In this document: positions 52,174 through 62,081 of the stretch, in pieces
Layout: each line of letters starts with the position of its first letter
Position numbering within the stretch: the first letter of the stretch is position 1
Source of the DNA: SNAP01 sp049671745
Lineage (GTDB): Bacteria > Bacteroidota > Bacteroidia > Bacteroidales > Marinifilaceae
Direction of reading: 5' to 3'
Length of the DNA stretch: 64,000 bases
NCBI GenBank assembly: GCA_049671745.1
Contig: JBATVL010000013.1
Span: 1 to 64,000, forward strand
Notes under the pieces: generated by a model
Told to the model about the DNA's origin: nothing
Databases searched by the model: none
Seen by the model: the letters and a program-made list of their open reading frames with translations, nothing else
Made by a program: the position numbers and the translations under genes

Positions 52174-52253
52174 TAGTTTAGCATCTAAATTGTTGGGACT
52201 TCTTTTTAGAACTACCCCACAGTTGATTAATTAAGAAAGTAAACTTAGAAAAA

Positions 52254-53048
52254 ATGACAAATTTCGACGAATTATTAGAAGCAGGTTGCCATTTTGGTCA
52301 CCTTACAAGAAAGTGGAATCCAAAAATGGCTCCTTACATCTTTATGGAGCGTAATGGTATTCACATTATCGACTTGAACAAAACTGTTGTGAAATTAGAC
52401 GCTGCGTCTGAAGCACTTAAGCAGATTGCAAAATCAGGAAGAAAAATCTTATTTGTAGCTACAAAAAAACAAGCTAAAGAGATTGTTGCTGAAAACGTTT
52501 CTTCAGTAAACATGCCTTATATCACTGAAAGATGGGCTGGTGGTATGCTTACAAACTTCCCTACAGTAAGAAAAGCTGTTAAGAAGATGAATACTATTGA
52601 TAAAATGGAAGCTGATGGTACATTAAACCATTTATCAAAAAGAGAAAGATTACAAATCTCTCGTCAAAGGGCTAAATTAGAGAAAACTTTAGGTTCAATC
52701 GCTGATCTTACTCGTTTACCAGCTGCTCTTTTTGTTGTTGATGTTATGAAAGAATACATCGCAGTAAAAGAGGCTAACAGATTAGGTATACCTGTATTCG
52801 CTATGGTTGATACTAACTCTACTCCTGAAGGTATTGATTATGTTATTCCTTGTAATGATGATGCTTCTACTTCTATTAGCTTAATGCTAGGAAAAGTATG
52901 TGGTGCTATCAAAGAAGGTTTAACAGAAAGAAAAGCTGTTAAGGATAAAGAAGTTGCTAAAGACAAAGCAAACAAAGCTGCTAAAGCTGAGAAAGCTAAT
53001 AAAGTTGAAAAAGCTCCTAAAGCTGAAAACAAAGAAGCTAAAGCTTAA
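52254..53048 (+). CDS. rpsB: 30S ribosomal protein S2
   Basis: A 264-residue S2 with family blocks AGCHFGHLTRKWNPKMAPYI, ERWAGGMLTNFPTVRK and IPVFAMVDTNSTPEGIDYVI. After the normal fold (ends about residue 228) comes a low-complexity Lys/Ala/Glu tail of about 35 residues (KANKAAKAEKANKVEKAPKA and so on). The tail may be a flexible RNA-binding extension or a lineage trait. tsf follows in the usual rpsB-tsf order. Confidence 0.98.
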   Translation: MTNFDELLEAGCHFGHLTRKWNPKMAPYIFMERNGIHIIDLNKTVVKLDAASEALKQIAKSGRKILFVATKKQAKEIVAENVSSVNMPYITERWAGGMLTNFPTVRKAVKKMNTIDKMEADGTLNHLSKRERLQISRQRAKLEKTLGSIADLTRLPAALFVVDVMKEYIAVKEANRLGIPVFAMVDTNSTPEGIDYVIPCNDDASTSISLMLGKVCGAIKEGLTERKAVKDKEVAKDKANKAAKAEKANKVEKAPKAENKEAKA

Positions 53049-53111
53049 TTAAAGCCTAGTTTTTTTTGAGAGAATTAAAAGCGAATCGTTAACAAATAAA
53101 ATATAACCGTC

Positions 53112-53930
53112 ATGGCAATAACAGCTGCAGATGTAAAAAAGTTGCGTACAGCAACTAACGCAGGTATGATGGACTGTAAGAAAGCTCTAACTGATGCAAA
53201 CGGAGATTTCAATGAAGCAGTTAAAATCATTCGTAAAAAAGGTCTTGCAATTGCTAACAAGCGTGCAGACAGAGAAGCAACAGAAGGTTGCGTTTTAGCT
53301 CAAGTTAATGGAACAAAAGGTGCTATGATAGCTCTTAACTGTGAAACTGACTTCGTTGCTAAAAACGAAAACTTTATTGCTTTAACACAACAAATTCTTG
53401 ATATTGCACTAGAGAATATGCCTGCTGACAAGGATGCATTATTAGCTCTTCCTATGGACGGAAGAACTATCAATGATATCGTTCTTGAGCAAACAGGTAT
53501 TATCGGTGAAAAATTAGAGATCTCTTTCTATGGTAACATAGATGCGGCTTCTTCTTTCGCTTATATCCACCCAGGTAACAAATTAGCTACTCTTGTTGGT
53601 TTTAACAAGACTACTGATGTTGATACAATGAAGGATATTGCTATGCAAACTGCTGCTATGGCTCCTATCGCTATCGATAAAGATGGTGTATCAGAAGAAA
53701 TAGTTGCTAGAGAATTAGAAGTTGCTAAAGGTAAAGCCCTTGAAGAAGGAAAACCTGAAGCTATGTTAGAAAAGATTGCTGCAGGTAGAATTAACAAATT
53801 CTTCCAAGAAGTAACTCTTCTTAATCAAAACTTCATCAAAGAGAACAAGCAATCTGTTAAACAACACCTTGCTTCTATCGACAAAGATTTAACTGTTACT
53901 CAAATGGTTAGATTTACTTTGAACGCTTAA
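53112..53930 (+). CDS. tsf: Elongation factor Ts
   Basis: A 272-residue EF-Ts that recycles EF-Tu-GDP. The N-terminal UBA-like domain has KLRTATNAGMMDCKKALTDA, and the core has the TDFVAKNENF motif that contacts EF-Tu. Length is normal for the phylum. It is last in the operon and ends at a strong terminator. Confidence 0.98.
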   Translation: MAITAADVKKLRTATNAGMMDCKKALTDANGDFNEAVKIIRKKGLAIANKRADREATEGCVLAQVNGTKGAMIALNCETDFVAKNENFIALTQQILDIALENMPADKDALLALPMDGRTINDIVLEQTGIIGEKLEISFYGNIDAASSFAYIHPGNKLATLVGFNKTTDVDTMKDIAMQTAAMAPIAIDKDGVSEEIVARELEVAKGKALEEGKPEAMLEKIAAGRINKFFQEVTLLNQNFIKENKQSVKQHLASIDKDLTVTQMVRFTLNA

Positions 53931-53950
53931 TATTAGCTTCATAATATATT

Positions 53951-53983
53951 AAAGCCTCTCCCTTTTGGGAGAGGCTTTTTTTT
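53951..53983 (+). terminator. Rho-independent terminator of the rplM-tsf operon
   Basis: A perfect 12-bp stem, 53951-53962 with 53967-53978, TTTT loop and T run. Confidence 0.95.
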
Positions 53984-54303
53984 GTTTTTTATCAAATATT
54001 ACTTTTCAAAAACCTTCAATCCATTAAGGATACTATAAAACAATTATTTAATCAAACTTTTTATTTTAATACATCTAATTAGTTATTGTTTTGTTAATCA
54101 TTTATCATAAATTTAAACAAAACTAAACACAATTAAACACAATTAAACATTAATAGATAATAGGACACTCTTAAATGATGCAATAACATTATCAATTATT
54201 AGAGTCTACTCTCTAGCTAAATTATAATGCTAGTTAAAGAACATAGAATAAAAGAAGATTCACTAATATAAATTTCAATATTAAAATTCTAAATTTAAAC
54301 ACT
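53984..54303. other. AT-rich intergenic region with short repeats
   Basis: Contains two tandem copies of AAACACAATT (54125-54144) and a small inverted repeat CTAGC/GCTAG near 54215-54235. No gene or exact -7 consensus was found before the lipoprotein at 54304. Confidence 0.5.
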
Positions 54304-55989
54304 ATGAAAAGAAAACTATTATTTTTCTCTTGCTTATTCTTAATATTAATTAATGCGTGTAAAGAAGATGAAGAATTAAAAATTAAAGCAAAAAGCATTA
54401 AACTTAATTACAACGAATTAACTCTTGTTTCAGAACAAGAGATCCAACTAAGCTACACAATTTCTCCTTCTAATGTTTCAAAGAAAACTGTCAAATGGAT
54501 TTCAAGTAATAATGAAATAGCTACTGTAAATGAGGATGGATTAGTCAAAGCAATAAAAAAAGGAAATGTTGATATAGAAATAAAAACAGAAAATAATATA
54601 AAAGCAGTTTGTAAATTAACTATTAAAGCTAAAATAATTGAGATTGATAATATTTCATTTGCTGATAAAGAATTAAATATAGTACAAGGAAAAACAAAGC
54701 AACTTACTATTAATATTATTCCTGAAAATGCTAGCTTAAAAACTATTGCCTATAAGAGTTCTAATACTGATATAGCAACTATAGATGAAAAAGGACTTAT
54801 AACTGCTAAAAAGATAGGTGAAATCGAAATAACTGCAACTTCAAACAATAGGAAGACTACAACTTGTAAAGTAATTGTAAAAAAAGATATTATTAACGTT
54901 TCAAAAATCATCATAAACAAGGGAAGTAAATTTACTACCACTAGTGATGAAGTAGCATTCTTTGTTGATGTATTACCTGAGAATGCAACTGATCAATCTA
55001 TTTCTTGGTCAGTCTCTGATGAAGAAATGGGTACTATTGATCAAGACGGATTCTGGATAGGAGATAAAGCAGGAACATGTAATATTATAGCAAAAGCTTC
55101 AAATGGAGTTATAGCTACATGCGAATTAACTTATGAATATATAGCCGTAACAGGCATGTCAATGAAAAAAGAAATTACTTGTGAAATAGAAGAGGAAGTT
55201 TCACTAGATGTAGTTATTCTACCTACAAATGCTTCTAATCAATATTTAAACTCTCCTGAAATATCAGATGAGGAAGGACTTCTTTATGGCAGTTTAAATA
55301 ATACAAATACAATAATGGGAACTAAAGTAGGAAGATACACTATTAAACTAAGTACAGAAGAAGGCAATTTTTCCCAAACTTGCGTTGTAAATGTAATTCC
55401 TAAAAAGATAGATATAACTTCATTAAAATTTACTTTAGGTAAAGCCGAAATAGTCGAAAAAGAGAAACTTCTAATAGAGATGGAAATTCTTCCTCATACA
55501 GCCACTAATAAAGAACTAATTTGGGAATCAAGTAAACCAGAAGTTGCAAGTGTAAAGACATTTCTAAATGAAGAAGATGGAAATACCTATGCATTCATTC
55601 AAGCTAATACTATTGGAAAAACTACATTAACTTCAACTACAGTAAACGGAATTTCATCTACATGTGAAATAAATATTATAAAAAAAACAATCTTAGTTGA
55701 AACAATAACAACTAACAAAAAAGAATATACTATTAAAATTGGTGAAACTATTGACTTAGGTGTTATAATATTGCCAAAAAACTCAAAGAACAAAACTCTT
55801 AATTGGTCTTTTTGGAATAAAGATGTTGTTTCTACAGATAATGTTTCCAAAATTACTGGGTTAAAAGCTGGGTCTACTCGTTTTACAATAAACTCAACTG
55901 ATGGTAACTATGCAGGTTCTGACTTAATTAAAGTAACTGTTACCGCTTTAGATAAACAAACTGGGAAGGTTGAATTAAACGGAAAATAA
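54304..55989 (+). CDS. Six-repeat BIG2 lipoprotein
   Basis: A 561-residue lipoprotein (lipobox LINACKEDE, Cys about 19) made of about six Ig-like BIG2 repeats to the C-terminus (WISSNNEIATVNEDGLVKAI in repeat 1, WESSKPEVASV in repeat 5). Repeats 3 and 4 closely resemble those of the 755-residue protein at 48629 (both have NIIA-ASNGV). It lacks the FISUMP end domain, stopping soon after the last repeat. The two proteins are paralogues separated by the rplM-tsf operon. Confidence 0.88.
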   Translation: MKRKLLFFSCLFLILINACKEDEELKIKAKSIKLNYNELTLVSEQEIQLSYTISPSNVSKKTVKWISSNNEIATVNEDGLVKAIKKGNVDIEIKTENNIKAVCKLTIKAKIIEIDNISFADKELNIVQGKTKQLTINIIPENASLKTIAYKSSNTDIATIDEKGLITAKKIGEIEITATSNNRKTTTCKVIVKKDIINVSKIIINKGSKFTTTSDEVAFFVDVLPENATDQSISWSVSDEEMGTIDQDGFWIGDKAGTCNIIAKASNGVIATCELTYEYIAVTGMSMKKEITCEIEEEVSLDVVILPTNASNQYLNSPEISDEEGLLYGSLNNTNTIMGTKVGRYTIKLSTEEGNFSQTCVVNVIPKKIDITSLKFTLGKAEIVEKEKLLIEMEILPHTATNKELIWESSKPEVASVKTFLNEEDGNTYAFIQANTIGKTTLTSTTVNGISSTCEINIIKKTILVETITTNKKEYTIKIGETIDLGVIILPKNSKNKTLNWSFWNKDVVSTDNVSKITGLKAGSTRFTINSTDGNYAGSDLIKVTVTALDKQTGKVELNGK

Positions 55990-56019
55990 CACACAATATT
56001 AACAATTAATTAAAATATT

Positions 56020-56055
56020 AAGGCGTGTTCTTGCATTAGGATACGCCTTTTTCAT
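56020..56055 (+). terminator. Rho-independent terminator after the second BIG2 lipoprotein
   Basis: Stem AAGGCGT (56020-56026) / ACGCCTT (56043-56049) and a T run. Confidence 0.75.
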
Positions 56056-56147
56056 AAGACAATATATTTCTCTAAAATAGCAAAAGAATAAATAAAGCAA
56101 GAAATAACAAATCTTCAAATCTTTAATGAACAAATAAAAATAATAAT

Positions 56148-56155
56148 TACTTTTG
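56148..56155 (+). promoter_or_regulatory. -7 element of pyrH
   Basis: TACTTTTG matches TAnnTTTG. It overlaps the TTG (56153) of a longer frame, so translation must start downstream, at the ATG at 56192. Confidence 0.7.
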
Positions 56156-56191
56156 TATGTTGATTTAAAGTTAAAAAGAATACACATAACT

Positions 56192-56899
56192 ATGGAATAT
56201 AAAAGAATACTTCTTAAACTTAGTGGAGAATCGTTAATGGGTGAACAACAGTATGGAATAGATGCTGTACGTTTACAAGAGTACGCTGAACAAATCAAAG
56301 AGATAGTTGATCTTGGTGTTCAAGTTGGTGTTGTTATCGGTGGTGGTAATATTTTCCGCGGATTAAGTGGTGCTTCTAAAGGTTTCGATAGAGTAAAAGG
56401 TGATTCTATGGGTATGCTTGCAACTGTAATCAATTCTTTAGCTCTTAGTTCTGGTCTTGATGCTGTCGGTTGTAAATCAAGAGTCCTTACTGCTATGAGA
56501 ATGGAGCCTATTGGCGAATTCTATTCTAAGCAAAAGGCTGTTGAATCTCTAGAGGAAGGATATGTAACTATCTTTTCTGGTGGAACAGGAAATCCTTATT
56601 TCACAACAGATACTGCATCTTCATTAAGAGGGATAGAAATAGAGGCTGATGTTATGCTTAAAGGTACTCGAGTAGATGGTATTTATACTGCCGATCCTGA
56701 GAAAGATCCTACTGCTACTAAATTTGCTGAAATCACATTCGATGATATCTATATTAAGAATCTTAGAGTAATGGATCTTACTGCTACAACTATGTGCAAA
56801 GAGAATGATTTACCTATTATTGTTTTCGATATGGATACTGTTGGTAACCTTAAAAAGGTTGTAAATGGAGAAAAAATTGGTACTTTAGTACACAACTAG
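56192..56899 (+). CDS. pyrH: UMP kinase
   Basis: A 235-residue bacterial UMP kinase of the amino acid kinase fold, phosphorylating UMP to UDP. YKRILLKLSGESLMGEQQYG, VIGGGNIFRG and GTRVDGIYTADPEKDP are diagnostic. Start chosen at the ATG at 56192 (MEYKRILL), giving the usual length; the TTG start 39 bp earlier lies in the promoter. Followed 14 bp later by dxs. Confidence 0.97.
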   Translation: MEYKRILLKLSGESLMGEQQYGIDAVRLQEYAEQIKEIVDLGVQVGVVIGGGNIFRGLSGASKGFDRVKGDSMGMLATVINSLALSSGLDAVGCKSRVLTAMRMEPIGEFYSKQKAVESLEEGYVTIFSGGTGNPYFTTDTASSLRGIEIEADVMLKGTRVDGIYTADPEKDPTATKFAEITFDDIYIKNLRVMDLTATTMCKENDLPIIVFDMDTVGNLKKVVNGEKIGTLVHN

Positions 56900-56913
56900 T
56901 TAAAAAATATTTG

Positions 56914-58791
56914 ATGGAAGAAAAACAGAACATACTTGATTTAATAAATTATCCTGCTGATTTAAGAAAATTAAAAGAGGATAGTCTTATAGAGGTGTGT
57001 TCTACCCTTAGAAACAAGATTATTGATGTTTGTGCAGAGAACCCAGGTCACTTTGGAGCAAGTCTTGGAGTAGTGGAACTAACTGTAGCTTTACATTACG
57101 TGCTTAATACACCTGTAGATAATCTTATATGGGATGTTGGGCATCAGGCTTACGGTCATAAAATTCTTACTGGTAGAAAAGATTCTTTCCATACAAATAG
57201 ACAATATAAGGGACTTAGTGGTTTCCCTAAGATTACAGAGAGTGAGTATGATTCCTTTGGAACAGGTCACTCTTCTACTTCTATTTCTGCAGCTTTAGGA
57301 ATGGCTGTTGCTGCTAAACAAAAGGGAGAAACAGACAAACAAACTGTAGCTGTTATTGGAGATGGTTCAATGACTGGTGGTATGGCTTTCGAGGCACTAA
57401 ATAATGCTGCTGCCGATAAAGCGAATATTCTTATTGTTCTTAACGATAACAATATGGCCATAGATCCTAATGTTGGAGGATTAAATGATTATCTTCTTGA
57501 CATCTCTACTTCTAAAACTTACAATAAACTTAAAACTGATGTTTGGAATATTCTTAAAATACTTCCAGGATCTAGAAAATTTCTACAAAGTATAAATAAT
57601 AGTACTAAAACCTTCTTTCTTAAACAATCCAATATGTTTGAGGCCCTAGGTATTAGATATTTCGGTCCTATAGATGGTCACGATGTAAATCATCTTGTTA
57701 AAGTACTTGAAGATTTGAAACAAATTCAAGGTCCTAAGATCTTACATATAATTACTAAAAAAGGAAAAGGATTTAAACAGGCTGAGTTGGATCAAACTAC
57801 TTGGCATGCTCCTGGAAAGTTCAATAAAGAAACAGGAGAAAGAATAAAAACTCCTGCAAATGAAAATGCAGCACCTAAGTTTCAAGATGTTTTCGGACAT
57901 ACTGTTCTTGAACTTGCGAAAAAGAATGACAAAATTATAGGTATTACTCCAGCTATGCCTTCTGGCTGCTCTTTAAATATAATGATGAAGGAAATGCCAG
58001 AGAGAACATTTGATGTGGGAATTGCTGAACAGCATGCTGTAACATTCTCAGCTGGATTAGCAGCTAGTGGTATGATGCCATTCTGCAATATCTATTCTTC
58101 TTTTATGCAAAGAGCATATGATCAAATGATTCACGATGTGGCTCTACAAAATCTTAATGTTTGTATTTGCCTTGACAGAGGTGGACTTGTTGGATCTGAT
58201 GGTGCTACTCATCATGGTGTTTATGATTTGGCTTGTCTGCGTTGTATACCAAATATTACTATAGCTTCTCCTTATAACGAAGAGGAACTACGAAATATGA
58301 TGTACACCGCTCAACTTGAAAATAAAGGTCCCTTTTCTATCCGCTATCCTAGAGGTAATGGTTCTATGAAAGAATGGAGAACTCCTTTTAAAGAACTTGA
58401 AATAGGCAAAGCGAGATGTGTTTCAGAAGGAGAAGACATTGCGATACTCTCTATTGGAGCTATAGGTGTACAAGCAGCAAAAGCTATTGAAATGATAGAG
58501 GGAGAGAAACCTGCTCATTATGACATGAGATTTCTTAAACCTATTGATGAAAAACTTCTTCATTCTATATTTAAAAAATTTAAAAAGATAATTACTCTTG
58601 AAGACGGAACAGTAAATGGTGGTCTAGGATCAGCGGTTCTTGAATTCATGTCTGATAATAATTACTCTGCTAGAGTACAGCGAATGGGTGTACCTGATAA
58701 GTTTATAGAACATGGTACACAAGATCAATTATACAAAGAATGTAAGTTCGATACACAATCTATTCACCAAACAATAATCGATTTTGTATAA
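56914..58791 (+). CDS. dxs: 1-deoxy-D-xylulose-5-phosphate synthase
   Basis: A 625-residue thiamine diphosphate enzyme, first step of the MEP pathway (pyruvate + glyceraldehyde-3-phosphate). The TPP/Mg motif is GDGSMTGGMAFEALNNAAAD through NDNNMAI, the catalytic His region is ENPGHFGASLGVVELTVALH, and the Glu of the second half is in GIAEQHAVTFSAGLA. The ATG at 56914 is used; the frame also offers a TTG one codon earlier. Its stop overlaps the start of the Crp/Fnr gene by one base. Confidence 0.97.
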   Translation: MEEKQNILDLINYPADLRKLKEDSLIEVCSTLRNKIIDVCAENPGHFGASLGVVELTVALHYVLNTPVDNLIWDVGHQAYGHKILTGRKDSFHTNRQYKGLSGFPKITESEYDSFGTGHSSTSISAALGMAVAAKQKGETDKQTVAVIGDGSMTGGMAFEALNNAAADKANILIVLNDNNMAIDPNVGGLNDYLLDISTSKTYNKLKTDVWNILKILPGSRKFLQSINNSTKTFFLKQSNMFEALGIRYFGPIDGHDVNHLVKVLEDLKQIQGPKILHIITKKGKGFKQAELDQTTWHAPGKFNKETGERIKTPANENAAPKFQDVFGHTVLELAKKNDKIIGITPAMPSGCSLNIMMKEMPERTFDVGIAEQHAVTFSAGLAASGMMPFCNIYSSFMQRAYDQMIHDVALQNLNVCICLDRGGLVGSDGATHHGVYDLACLRCIPNITIASPYNEEELRNMMYTAQLENKGPFSIRYPRGNGSMKEWRTPFKELEIGKARCVSEGEDIAILSIGAIGVQAAKAIEMIEGEKPAHYDMRFLKPIDEKLLHSIFKKFKKIITLEDGTVNGGLGSAVLEFMSDNNYSARVQRMGVPDKFIEHGTQDQLYKECKFDTQSIHQTIIDFV

Positions 58792-59504
58792 TGCAAAAGA
58801 CGAATAAACAAAACATTCTTCCTTTACAAGATGTTGTTCTTGACGAATTCAGAAGAACATTTAATTATTTAAGCGAAGAAGAATTACATGTTATTTTCTC
58901 AAATAATAGTGATAAATTTTTCTCTAAAGGCACCGACGTATATCGTCAGAACAGTCGTATAAACGGTTGCTATTTTGTTTATTCTGGTATTATTAAAGTT
59001 TTTAAGACAGGGACAGAGGGAAAAGAGCAAATTATTCGTTTCGCAAAAAGAGGAGATCTTATTGCTTTTCGTTCTGTTATTAATAAAGAATTAGCTTGCA
59101 CATCAGCTAAGGCTGTTGACAACTCAGTGCTTTATTATATACCTAGTTCTACTCTTATTAATCTTCTTAAATCGAATCCTGAATTCTCTTATCATATGAT
59201 TCGTATTACTTGTAAAGAACTTGAAGAATCAAATTGCTACATAACAGATATAGCACAAAAATCTGTTAAAGAGCGACTTGCTGAAGTGCTTGACATGTTA
59301 ATCAATGATTTCGGGTTAGATAATGACAATATTCTACAAATAGCAATTACTAGAGAAGAATTAGCCAATATGGTAGGTACTGCCACTGAATCGGTCATTC
59401 GTTTATTATCGGAATTTAAGACTGAGAAAATCCTAGAATCTCAGGGTAGAAAGCTTAGAATTCTTAACCAAAATAAGCTTTCCGAAATAGCCAAAACATA
59501 TTAA
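58791..59504 (+). CDS. Crp/Fnr-family transcriptional regulator
   Basis: A 237-residue regulator with an N-terminal cyclic-nucleotide-binding-like beta roll (about 30-145, NGCYFVYSGIIKVFKTGTEG) and a C-terminal winged HTH (ITREELANMVGTATESVIRL). There is no N-terminal Cys cluster of the Fnr type (the isolated Cys are dispersed), so an iron-sulfur sensor is unlikely. The ATG overlaps the dxs stop (TAATG), implying translational coupling. Ligand and targets are unknown. Confidence 0.92.
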   Translation: MQKTNKQNILPLQDVVLDEFRRTFNYLSEEELHVIFSNNSDKFFSKGTDVYRQNSRINGCYFVYSGIIKVFKTGTEGKEQIIRFAKRGDLIAFRSVINKELACTSAKAVDNSVLYYIPSSTLINLLKSNPEFSYHMIRITCKELEESNCYITDIAQKSVKERLAEVLDMLINDFGLDNDNILQIAITREELANMVGTATESVIRLLSEFKTEKILESQGRKLRILNQNKLSEIAKTY

Positions 59505-59591
59505 TTAAATTAAGGCATTTTCTTTTTGTTTATTCAAGAGTATTTCTAAATTTGTTATATAAATTATTCATTATTTTTAACTCATATAGAT

Positions 59592-60791
59592 ATGCCACAA
59601 ATATCACAGAAGGGTATTGAAATGCCTCTTTCTCCTATCAGAAAGTTGGTTCCTTACGCAGAAATTGCGAAAGCTAAAGGTAACACTGTTTATCACCTAA
59701 ACATTGGCCAACCTGACATTCCAACTCCACAAGTTGCAATGGATGCTGTTAGAAATTGTACTGAGAAAGTAATTGAGTATTCTCACTCTGCTGGTAACGA
59801 AACTTACCGTAGAAAACTTGCTAAGTTCTATCAAGATCTTGATATTAATGTTGATTACACTAATATCCTTATCACTACTGGGGGTTCTGAAGCTATTACT
59901 CTTGCATTTTTAGCTACTCTAAATCCTGGTGATGAAGTAATTATTCCTGAACCTTTCTATGCAAACTATGTTAGTTTTGCTAAGATCGCTGGTGTTACAG
60001 TTGTTCCTGTTACTTCTTCTATAGATACTGATTTCGCTTTACCTCCTATTGAAGAGATTGAAAAAATCATTACTCCTAGAACAAAAGGTATTGTCATTGT
60101 TAACCCAAATAACCCTACAGGATATTTATATTCTAAGGCTGAGTTAATGGAATTACAAGAAATGGTTCTTAAGCATGACATGTATCTTTATGCTGATGAG
60201 GTATACAGAGAATTTTGCTACGATGGAGAAGAACATTTTTCTGCAATGCAATTAGATAAAATTGAGCAAAACGTAATTCTTATTGATTCTGTATCTAAAA
60301 GATATTCCGAATGTGGTGTTAGAGTAGGAGCAATGATTTCTAAAAATATGGAAGTTGTTAATACTGTTATGAAATTCGCTATGGCACGTCTTTGTCCTCC
60401 TGCATTTGGACAAATCGCTGCTGAAGCTTCTTTAGAAACTCCTAAGAATTATTTTGAGGAAGTATATAACGAATATATTGCTAGACGTAACTTTATGGTT
60501 GAGGCTTTAAACAATATGCCAGGTGTATATTCTCCTAAACCTAAAGGAGCATTTTATACTGTTGTTAGACTTCCTGTTGATGATGCTGATAAATTTGCTC
60601 AGTGGATTCTTGAAGATTTCGATTATAAAGGGCAAACTGTTATGGTTGCACCAGCTTCTGGTTTCTATTCTACTCCTGGTCTAGGAAAGAATGAAGTAAG
60701 AATTGCATATGTTCTTAAAATAGAAGATTTACAAAAAGCTATGGAAACTCTTGCTGAAGCTCTTAAGGTTTATCCTGGTAGAACAAACTAA
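59592..60791 (+). CDS. Class I aminotransferase (AspC-like)
   Basis: A 399-residue fold-type I PLP aminotransferase. Lys in DSVSKRYSECGVRVG binds PLP, VNPNNPTGYLYS and the terminal EVRIAYVL with the carboxylate-binding Arg agree with the aspartate/aromatic group. The exact amino donor is not determinable from sequence. It is monocistronic, with a terminator downstream, and does not resemble the LysN-like aminotransferase at 38571 closely. Confidence 0.93.
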   Translation: MPQISQKGIEMPLSPIRKLVPYAEIAKAKGNTVYHLNIGQPDIPTPQVAMDAVRNCTEKVIEYSHSAGNETYRRKLAKFYQDLDINVDYTNILITTGGSEAITLAFLATLNPGDEVIIPEPFYANYVSFAKIAGVTVVPVTSSIDTDFALPPIEEIEKIITPRTKGIVIVNPNNPTGYLYSKAELMELQEMVLKHDMYLYADEVYREFCYDGEEHFSAMQLDKIEQNVILIDSVSKRYSECGVRVGAMISKNMEVVNTVMKFAMARLCPPAFGQIAAEASLETPKNYFEEVYNEYIARRNFMVEALNNMPGVYSPKPKGAFYTVVRLPVDDADKFAQWILEDFDYKGQTVMVAPASGFYSTPGLGKNEVRIAYVLKIEDLQKAMETLAEALKVYPGRTN

Positions 60792-60814
60792 TAGCAAAAA
60801 AACTATTATATATC

Positions 60815-60850
60815 AAACACTCCGCAAGTAATTTGTGGGGTGTTTTTGTA
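60815..60850 (+). terminator. Rho-independent terminator after the aminotransferase
   Basis: A 13-bp stem with two G-U pairs, about 60815-60827 with 60833-60845, followed by TTTTTG. Confidence 0.85.
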
Positions 60851-60890
60851 TTAAAAACTATCATATAGGCACTTACTCTTATTTTTTTCT

Positions 60891-60898
60891 TAACTTTG
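60891..60898 (+). promoter_or_regulatory. -7 element of the acyltransferase gene
   Basis: TAACTTTG matches TAnnTTTG, 26 bp before the ATG at 60924. Confidence 0.65.
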
Positions 60899-60923
60899 TA
60901 GATGCAAACCTAAGAAAATAATC

Positions 60924-62078
60924 ATGTGTAAAAATACAAATTATGACAATATACGCCCTTACTACGACTCTGAAGTTAGAGATGCTGTAGATCGCTTAGG
61001 AGAGAGTGATGGCTTTTTTGAATTTATGAAACCTCTTTGGAAAGAACTTGATAAAAAAATGTATATCGAGCTAACTAAAGATGTTATAACTCGCAACGAG
61101 TTTAGATTAAAGTTTCTTATTCCATTTTTTAAAGTAGTTACTGATACTACTACTAGTGGAATATCTATTGATGGTATTGATTATCTTGAAAAAGGTAAGG
61201 CTTATCTTTTTATATCTGACCACAGAGATATTATCTTAGACTCGTCTATTTTAAATATATTTCTTGCAGCGAATGATTTAATGCCTACAGAGAATGCTAT
61301 TGGTTCTAATTTACTTCTTACAGATTGGATTATCGATCTTGTGAAACTTAATGCTTGTTTTACTGTAGATAGAGATGTGCCAATTAGAGAATTTAAAGAT
61401 GCTAGTGTTCTACGTTCTAATTATATACGCTCTAGAATTACAGATAAAGTAGCTTCTGTATGGATTGCTCAACGTGAAGGAAGAACTAAGGATGGTGATG
61501 ACAGAACTCAACACTCATTACTTAAAATGATTAATCTTAGCGGGGGTCAAGATTTCATTAAAAACTTTAAAGAATTAAATATAGTGCCTCTTGCTATCTC
61601 TTACGAATACGAACCTTGCGATGTATTTAAAACATCTGAATTATATCAGAAGCAAATGTTTGACAAATATGAGAAAGCTCCTGGTGAGGATTTAAATTCT
61701 ATGATATACGGCATGGTTAGCAATAAAGAAAGAGTTCATATATCTCTTGGCAAACCTCTTACTATTGTTCTTGACGATTTAGCTAATATTTCTAATACTC
61801 CTGAACAATATAAAGCTTTAGCTGATATTATAGATTATAGAATTCATTCTAACTATAAACATTGGCCTGATAACTATATTGCCTACGATTTATTAAAATC
61901 TACTAATAAATACACAGAGCAGTACACAGAAGAGGAAAAAGAAGCATTCATTAATAATATGAATCTCAAAATGAATAAACTTAAAGGGGAAGAAGAAATA
62001 TTAAACAAGATTTATCTTGAGATGTATGCTAACCCTGTTATTAATTATTTGAATATAGAAAAACCTAAATTCTTTTAG
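60924..62078 (+). CDS. PlsC-like glycerophospholipid acyltransferase
   Basis: A 384-residue cytoplasmic or membrane-associated acyltransferase. FISDHRDIILDSSIL carries the HxxxxD-type catalytic block (His followed by Asp residues), and WIAQREGRTKDGDDRTQHS corresponds to the substrate-binding EGTR-like motif. It probably acylates a lysophospholipid or a related acceptor. Followed 3 bp later by a small membrane protein and then another small protein, a three-gene operon. Confidence 0.82.
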   Translation: MCKNTNYDNIRPYYDSEVRDAVDRLGESDGFFEFMKPLWKELDKKMYIELTKDVITRNEFRLKFLIPFFKVVTDTTTSGISIDGIDYLEKGKAYLFISDHRDIILDSSILNIFLAANDLMPTENAIGSNLLLTDWIIDLVKLNACFTVDRDVPIREFKDASVLRSNYIRSRITDKVASVWIAQREGRTKDGDDRTQHSLLKMINLSGGQDFIKNFKELNIVPLAISYEYEPCDVFKTSELYQKQMFDKYEKAPGEDLNSMIYGMVSNKERVHISLGKPLTIVLDDLANISNTPEQYKALADIIDYRIHSNYKHWPDNYIAYDLLKSTNKYTEQYTEEEKEAFINNMNLKMNKLKGEEEILNKIYLEMYANPVINYLNIEKPKFF

Positions 62079-62081
62079 ATT

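Noticed and set aside
56153..56191. Upstream TTG start for pyrH
   Set aside because: The codon lies in the -7 promoter element, and the extra 13 residues are not part of the UMP kinase family.
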